From Pseudomonadota bacterium (lineage in GTDB: Bacteria > Pseudomonadota > Gammaproteobacteria > Burkholderiales > JAJZQI01): DNA of 32,138 bases. Numbering within the stretch: the first letter of the stretch is position 1; each line of letters begins with the position of its first letter. Positions 28,593-32,138 of this stretch are shown one piece after another. The DNA is taken from contig JAJZTZ010000015.1 in assembly GCA_021847305.1 (NCBI GenBank), positions 1 through 32,138 of the forward strand. Reading direction: 5' to 3'. The notes under the pieces are model-generated. The model worked only from the letters and a program-made list of their open reading frames with translations, was not told the DNA's origin and searched no databases. The position numbers were made by a program, and so were the translations under genes.

Positions 28593-28878
28593 AGAGCCTA
28601 TTTCAGCCAGTTTCATACCTTGCGTTGATTCTGGCAAGTGATGGATGCAAGGCGTTCGGTGCAGTGAATGGCATTCCCATTCACCAGCCGGACAACGCCG
28701 CAGACGCACTTGCCAGAGTCGCCCCCTTTAAACCTTATATTCTGGGGCCTGGATTCTATGGGGCAGATTACCGCGTCACGGGGTGCTGGTTTGAAACGGC
28801 CAAACCGCGCACCCCGCGCCTTGTACCCCACCCCATAGAATTCGGGCGCAAGGCATGAAACTGACTGAAACAGGCTCT
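28593..28878. mobile_element. MITE-like inverted-repeat element between glgC and glgB
   Basis: The 286-bp segment is bounded by 32-bp terminal inverted repeats (28593-28624 and 28847-28878) with 3 mismatches, each beginning AGAGCCT from the outside. Inside are two nested imperfect hairpins. The first has arms 28627-28640 with 28707-28720 and a core at 28664-28671 with 28677-28684. The second has arms 28753-28763 with 28831-28841 and inner arms 28779-28786 with 28809-28816. No transposase is encoded. The ends resemble those of some insertion sequences, which I cannot name. I see no clear target-site duplication. A non-autonomous mobile element is the best reading. Confidence 0.65.
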
Positions 28879-28906
28879 TACACTTGCTCTACTGGCAGAG
28901 CCTGTT
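28869..28906. repeat. Extra copy of the element end forming a hairpin
   Basis: The right end AACAGGCTCT (28869-28878) pairs perfectly with AGAGCCTGTT (28897-28906), 18 bases further on. The latter is a third copy of the outermost bases of the terminal repeat, in the orientation of the left end. It may be the relic of a second, truncated element. Confidence 0.55.
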
Positions 28907-29013
28907 AATATGAATATAGCACCCGAATAATAAAATGCGATGACGGAAATGCTCACATCATCAATTTGTCAGATAGTTCCGTTATCCTGGGAACACAGAT
29001 AACCACATTGCCC

Positions 29014-31194
29014 ATGAAACTTCTCCCCCCCCACCTGCATGCGTCATTCAATGCCCTGCTGCACGGACGTCTGCACGATCCGCACAGCCTGCTCGGCCTT
29101 CACTCAGCCGGGGAGCTCTGGCAGATTCGGGTATTTTCTCCGCACAGCCAGGCGGTGCAGGTACAGTTGGATGGAACCTGGCAGGAGCTGACCCGCGTGC
29201 ACCCGGCCGGCCTGTTCATCTGGCAAGGCACTGAAAAACCAGACAGCCGTTACCTGTTGCAGTTCCATGAAGCCCACCGACAGTATGAGCAGGAAGATCC
29301 GTATTGCCAGCCGCAGGAAATTGCCGAATTCGACCTGTATCTATTCAACGAAGGCAAGTCGCAACAGGCATATGCGGTGTTGGGAGCGCACCCGGGCACG
29401 GTCAACGGCATAGAGGGTGTGCGTTTTGCCGTGTGGGCGCCCAATGCGGAACGCGTCAGCGTGGTGGGCGACTTCAATCACTGGGACGGCCGTATCAACC
29501 CGATGCGCTCGCTCGGCGCCAGCGGCGTCTGGGAACTGTTCATCCCCCGCCTCCCCAATGGTTCGCTGTACAAATTCGAAATCCGCAACCGGCATTCGGG
29601 GCAGGTACTGCTCAAGGGCGACCCGTACGCGCGCGCCTGGGAAATGCGCCCCGGCACGGCTTCCCGTGTGGTGGCCGAAGCTTGCTATAGCTGGCAGGAC
29701 CAGCCCTGGCTGGAGCAGCGACGCAGCCACGACTGGCTGCATCGCCCCATGAACATTTATGAAGTGCATGCCGGCAGCTGGCGCCGGCATGCCGACGGGC
29801 GCTTCTATCGCTGGAGCGAACTGGCTGACGAACTCATCCCTTACGTGCAAACACAGGGCTACACCCACATCGAACTGTTGCCGATCACGGAACACCCGCT
29901 GGATGAGTCGTGGGGTTATCAGTCCACCGGCTATTTCGCCCCCACCAGCCGTTACGGCAGCCCGGACGAGTTGCGTGCCTTTGTCGATGCCTGCCACCAG
30001 GCCGGTATCGGCGTAATTCTCGACTGGGTGCCGGCGCATTTTCCGCGCGACGGTTTCGCGCTGGCTTATTACGACGGCACCGCCTTGTATGAGCATGAAG
30101 ACCCGCGGCTGGGCATGCATCAGGACTGGGGCACCCACATTTTCAATTTCGGCCGCAATGAGATCAAAAGCTTCCTCATATCCAGCGCCCACTATTGGCT
30201 CGACGCCTTTCACATTGACGGTTTGCGGGTCGATGCCGTGGCCTCCATGCTGTACCTCGACTATTCACGCAAGGAAGGCGAGTGGCTGCCCAACAAATTC
30301 GGCGGACGGGAGAATCTCGAAGCCATCGATTTCCTGCGCGAACTGAATATCATGGTGCACCAGTGTTTCCCCGGCGCATTGACGCTGGCGGAAGAATCAA
30401 CCGCCTGGCCGATGGTGTCGCGCCCCACCTATCTGGGCGGCCTGGGGTTTTCCATGAAATGGAACATGGGCTGGATGAACGACACGCTGCACTATATGGC
30501 GCTGGACCCGATCTATCGCCGCTACAACCACAATAATCTGACCTTCGGGCAGCTGTATTCCTACTCGGAAAATTTTGTCCTGCCGTTCTCGCACGACGAA
30601 GTCGTACACGGCAAACGTTCGCTACTGGACAAGATGCCCGGCGATGCCTGGCAGAAATTTGCCAACCTGCGCCTGCTCTTGACCTATCAGATGACCTACC
30701 CGGGTAAAAAACTCAATTTCATGGGCAACGAATTCGGCCAGGGGCGCGAGTGGAATGTGAACGAGGCACTGCAATGGCAATTAACCGATATCGACTGGCA
30801 TCGCGGCGTACAGGCCGCGGCCCGGGACCTGAACCATCTGTATCGCGATCTGCCGGCGCTGCACGACCTGGATTTCGACAGCCAGGGATTCAGCTGGATC
30901 GACTGCCATGACGCCGACCAGTCGGTGCTTTCCTTCCTGCGCCAGGCACGCGACGGCTCCTTTGTGTTGATCTGCCTCAACTTCACGCCGATTCCGCGTC
31001 ACGGCTACCGCATCGGAGTCCCGTACGACGGCGTGTATAATGAGATCTTTAATAGCGATGCCGCTTACTATGCCGGCGGCAACCTGGGCAATCCCAGGTT
31101 AACCACAATCAATACCAGCTGGATGGGATTTCCGCACCTGCTGGAACTGACTCTGCCACCCCTGAGCGGCATTATTTTGCAGATGCAAAAATAA
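29014..31194 (+). CDS. glgB: 1,4-alpha-glucan branching enzyme (GH13)
   Basis: GlgB cuts alpha-1,4 chains and rejoins them as alpha-1,6 branches during glycogen synthesis. The 726-residue protein is as long as E. coli GlgB. It contains a CBM48-type N-terminal domain ([20 protein letters not shown]) and the GH13 motifs [29 protein letters not shown] (nucleophile Asp), LAEES (acid/base Glu) and [13 protein letters not shown] favour the ATG at 29014 ([12 protein letters not shown]); a TTG at 28966 would add 16 residues. Neither has a good ribosome site. The gene diverges from glgC, and pgi follows 64 bases later. Confidence 0.96.
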   Translation: MKLLPPHLHASFNALLHGRLHDPHSLLGLHSAGELWQIRVFSPHSQAVQVQLDGTWQELTRVHPAGLFIWQGTEKPDSRYLLQFHEAHRQYEQEDPYCQPQEIAEFDLYLFNEGKSQQAYAVLGAHPGTVNGIEGVRFAVWAPNAERVSVVGDFNHWDGRINPMRSLGASGVWELFIPRLPNGSLYKFEIRNRHSGQVLLKGDPYARAWEMRPGTASRVVAEACYSWQDQPWLEQRRSHDWLHRPMNIYEVHAGSWRRHADGRFYRWSELADELIPYVQTQGYTHIELLPITEHPLDESWGYQSTGYFAPTSRYGSPDELRAFVDACHQAGIGVILDWVPAHFPRDGFALAYYDGTALYEHEDPRLGMHQDWGTHIFNFGRNEIKSFLISSAHYWLDAFHIDGLRVDAVASMLYLDYSRKEGEWLPNKFGGRENLEAIDFLRELNIMVHQCFPGALTLAEESTAWPMVSRPTYLGGLGFSMKWNMGWMNDTLHYMALDPIYRRYNHNNLTFGQLYSYSENFVLPFSHDEVVHGKRSLLDKMPGDAWQKFANLRLLLTYQMTYPGKKLNFMGNEFGQGREWNVNEALQWQLTDIDWHRGVQAAARDLNHLYRDLPALHDLDFDSQGFSWIDCHDADQSVLSFLRQARDGSFVLICLNFTPIPRHGYRIGVPYDGVYNEIFNSDAAYYAGGNLGNPRLTTINTSWMGFPHLLELTLPPLSGIILQMQK

Positions 31195-31258
31195 CTACAA
31201 CAGGCCAGGCGCGCCCACGCCAAACTTGGCGCACCGGCCAGCAACGATGAGGACGAAT

Positions 31259-32138
31259 ATGAGCAGCCCGACCCAGCTCTACTCCTGGAAAGCCCTGCAA
31301 AAACACCAACAAACCATCGCCAGCAAACACATGCGTGACTGGTTCATCCAGGATCCGCAGCGTTTCAGCCGTTATTCGTTCGAGATCAACAATATCCTGT
31401 TCGATTTCTCAAAAAACCGCATTTGCGACGAAACCATCGGCCTGCTGATGAACCTCGCCCGCGACCAGCAACTGGAACAATGGCGCGACCGCATGTTCAG
31501 CGGTGAACCCATCAACACCACGGAAAAACGCGCCGTGCTGCACGTCGCCCTGCGTAACCGCAGCAACCGCCCCATTCAGGTGGATGGCGAAGACGTGATG
31601 CCCAAGATCAACGCCGTGCTGGCGCAAATGCGCAGCTTCACCGAGCGCGTGCGTAGCGGGGAATGGCAAGGCTACACCGGCAAAGCCATTACCGATGTGG
31701 TCAACATCGGCATCGGCGGCTCGGATCTCGGCCCGGCCATGGCCACGGAAGCCCTGCTGCAGTTCGGCCGGCCGTCGATGCGCTTTCATTTTGTTTCCAA
31801 CATCGACAGCAACCACCTGTATGAAACCGAGCGCGGCCTGAATCCGGAAACCACTCTGTTCATCGTCGCCTCCAAGACGTTCACCACCCTGGAAACCATG
31901 ACCAACGCCCAGTCGGCCCGGCGCTGGTTTCTCGAACATGCCAAGGATGAGGCCGCCATCGCCAAACATTTCGTGGCCATTTCCACCAATGCCAAAGAAG
32001 TCACCCTCTTCGGCATCGATCTGGCCAACATGTTCGAATTCTGGGACTGGGTCGGCGGGCGCTATTCGCTCTGGTCTGCCATCGGCCTGCCGATTGCCAT
32101 TGCCGTGGGCATGGATAATTTCGAGCAGTTCCTGCAGG
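31259..32138 (+). CDS. pgi: Glucose-6-phosphate isomerase (partial, 3' end outside window)
   Basis: Pgi interconverts glucose-6-phosphate and fructose-6-phosphate, linking glycogen metabolism to glycolysis. About 293 N-terminal residues are visible, starting [18 protein letters not shown]. Family stretches include [47 protein letters not shown] and the signature region [20 protein letters not shown]. The ATG is preceded by GAGGACGA. It lies 64 bases after glgB on the same strand, so co-transcription is likely. The truncation is the window edge. Confidence 0.97.
   Translation, partial: MSSPTQLYSWKALQKHQQTIASKHMRDWFIQDPQRFSRYSFEINNILFDFSKNRICDETIGLLMNLARDQQLEQWRDRMFSGEPINTTEKRAVLHVALRNRSNRPIQVDGEDVMPKINAVLAQMRSFTERVRSGEWQGYTGKAITDVVNIGIGGSDLGPAMATEALLQFGRPSMRFHFVSNIDSNHLYETERGLNPETTLFIVASKTFTTLETMTNAQSARRWFLEHAKDEAAIAKHFVAISTNAKEVTLFGIDLANMFEFWDWVGGRYSLWSAIGLPIAIAVGMDNFEQFLQ

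Noticed and set aside
28625-28858. 77-codon ORF inside the glgC-glgB inverted-repeat element
   Set aside because: It crosses both internal hairpins, and its translation shows no transposase or other domain.
28966-29013. TTG start adding 16 residues to GlgB
   Set aside because: No ribosome site before the TTG; the ATG at 29014 gives a normal-length enzyme. Not fully excluded, as the ATG also lacks a clear ribosome site.

Overview
The window is chromosomal DNA of moderately high GC content from a Gram-negative proteobacterium, most likely a betaproteobacterium. The evidence is the order tpiA-secG-tRNA-Leu-nuoABCDEF, the order xseB-ispA-dxs-folE2, ftsH-folP-glmM, an outer-membrane beta-barrel gene, and Neisseria-type FolE2. 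I cannot name the genus. Coding density is high. There is no prophage, no complete insertion sequence and no CRISPR array.

Layout. (1) Positions 1-5604, minus strand: a probable single operon starts at a sigma70-type promoter before tpiA and runs through secG, a tRNA-Leu(GAG) gene and nuoA, B, C, D, E and F. nuoF is cut by the window edge. Between nuoC and nuoD lies an anomaly: a diverged second copy of the nuoD start that opens a 47-codon ORF ending two bases before the real nuoD. (2) 5700-7795, plus: a compact Fur-box-preceded locus encodes a periplasmic cupredoxin, an FTR1 iron permease and an outer-membrane barrel protein, closed by a long bidirectional terminator. (3) 7817-12164, minus: ftsH, an intrinsic terminator, then folP and glmM. 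(4) 12165-16452, minus: xseB-ispA-dxs, translationally coupled, with folE2 behind its own promoter, and a small basic protein gene upstream. A stand-alone Rieske oxygenase gene (16719-17831) diverges from this block. (5) 18004-21403, plus: signalling genes (HD-GYP phosphodiesterase, PAS histidine kinase, small SpoIIAA/STAS-like protein). (6) 21408-21544, minus: a small RNA gene with a promoter, 5' hairpin, unpaired anti-Shine-Dalgarno tract and intrinsic terminator. (7) 21773-23365, plus: an AsmA-like membrane protein. (8) 23405-32138: glycogen and alpha-glucan metabolism. glgC and two GH57 enzymes are on minus; glgB and pgi (cut by the window edge) are on plus. A 286-bp inverted-repeat element with nested hairpins sits in the glgC-glgB divergent spacer.

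How the genes work together. The first block joins a glycolytic enzyme, protein export and respiratory Complex I. The metal locus looks like a reduced Ftr-type ferrous iron importer. The xseB-ispA-dxs block makes isoprenoid precursors and FPP, while folE2 and folP serve folate synthesis. The last block activates glucose-1-phosphate to ADP-glucose, branches the glucan, trims or rearranges it with GH57 enzymes, and connects to glycolysis through Pgi.

The observations most worth a second look are the anti-Shine-Dalgarno small RNA, the bridging ORF before nuoD, the structured element between glgC and glgB, and the three-gene cupredoxin/FTR1/beta-barrel locus.
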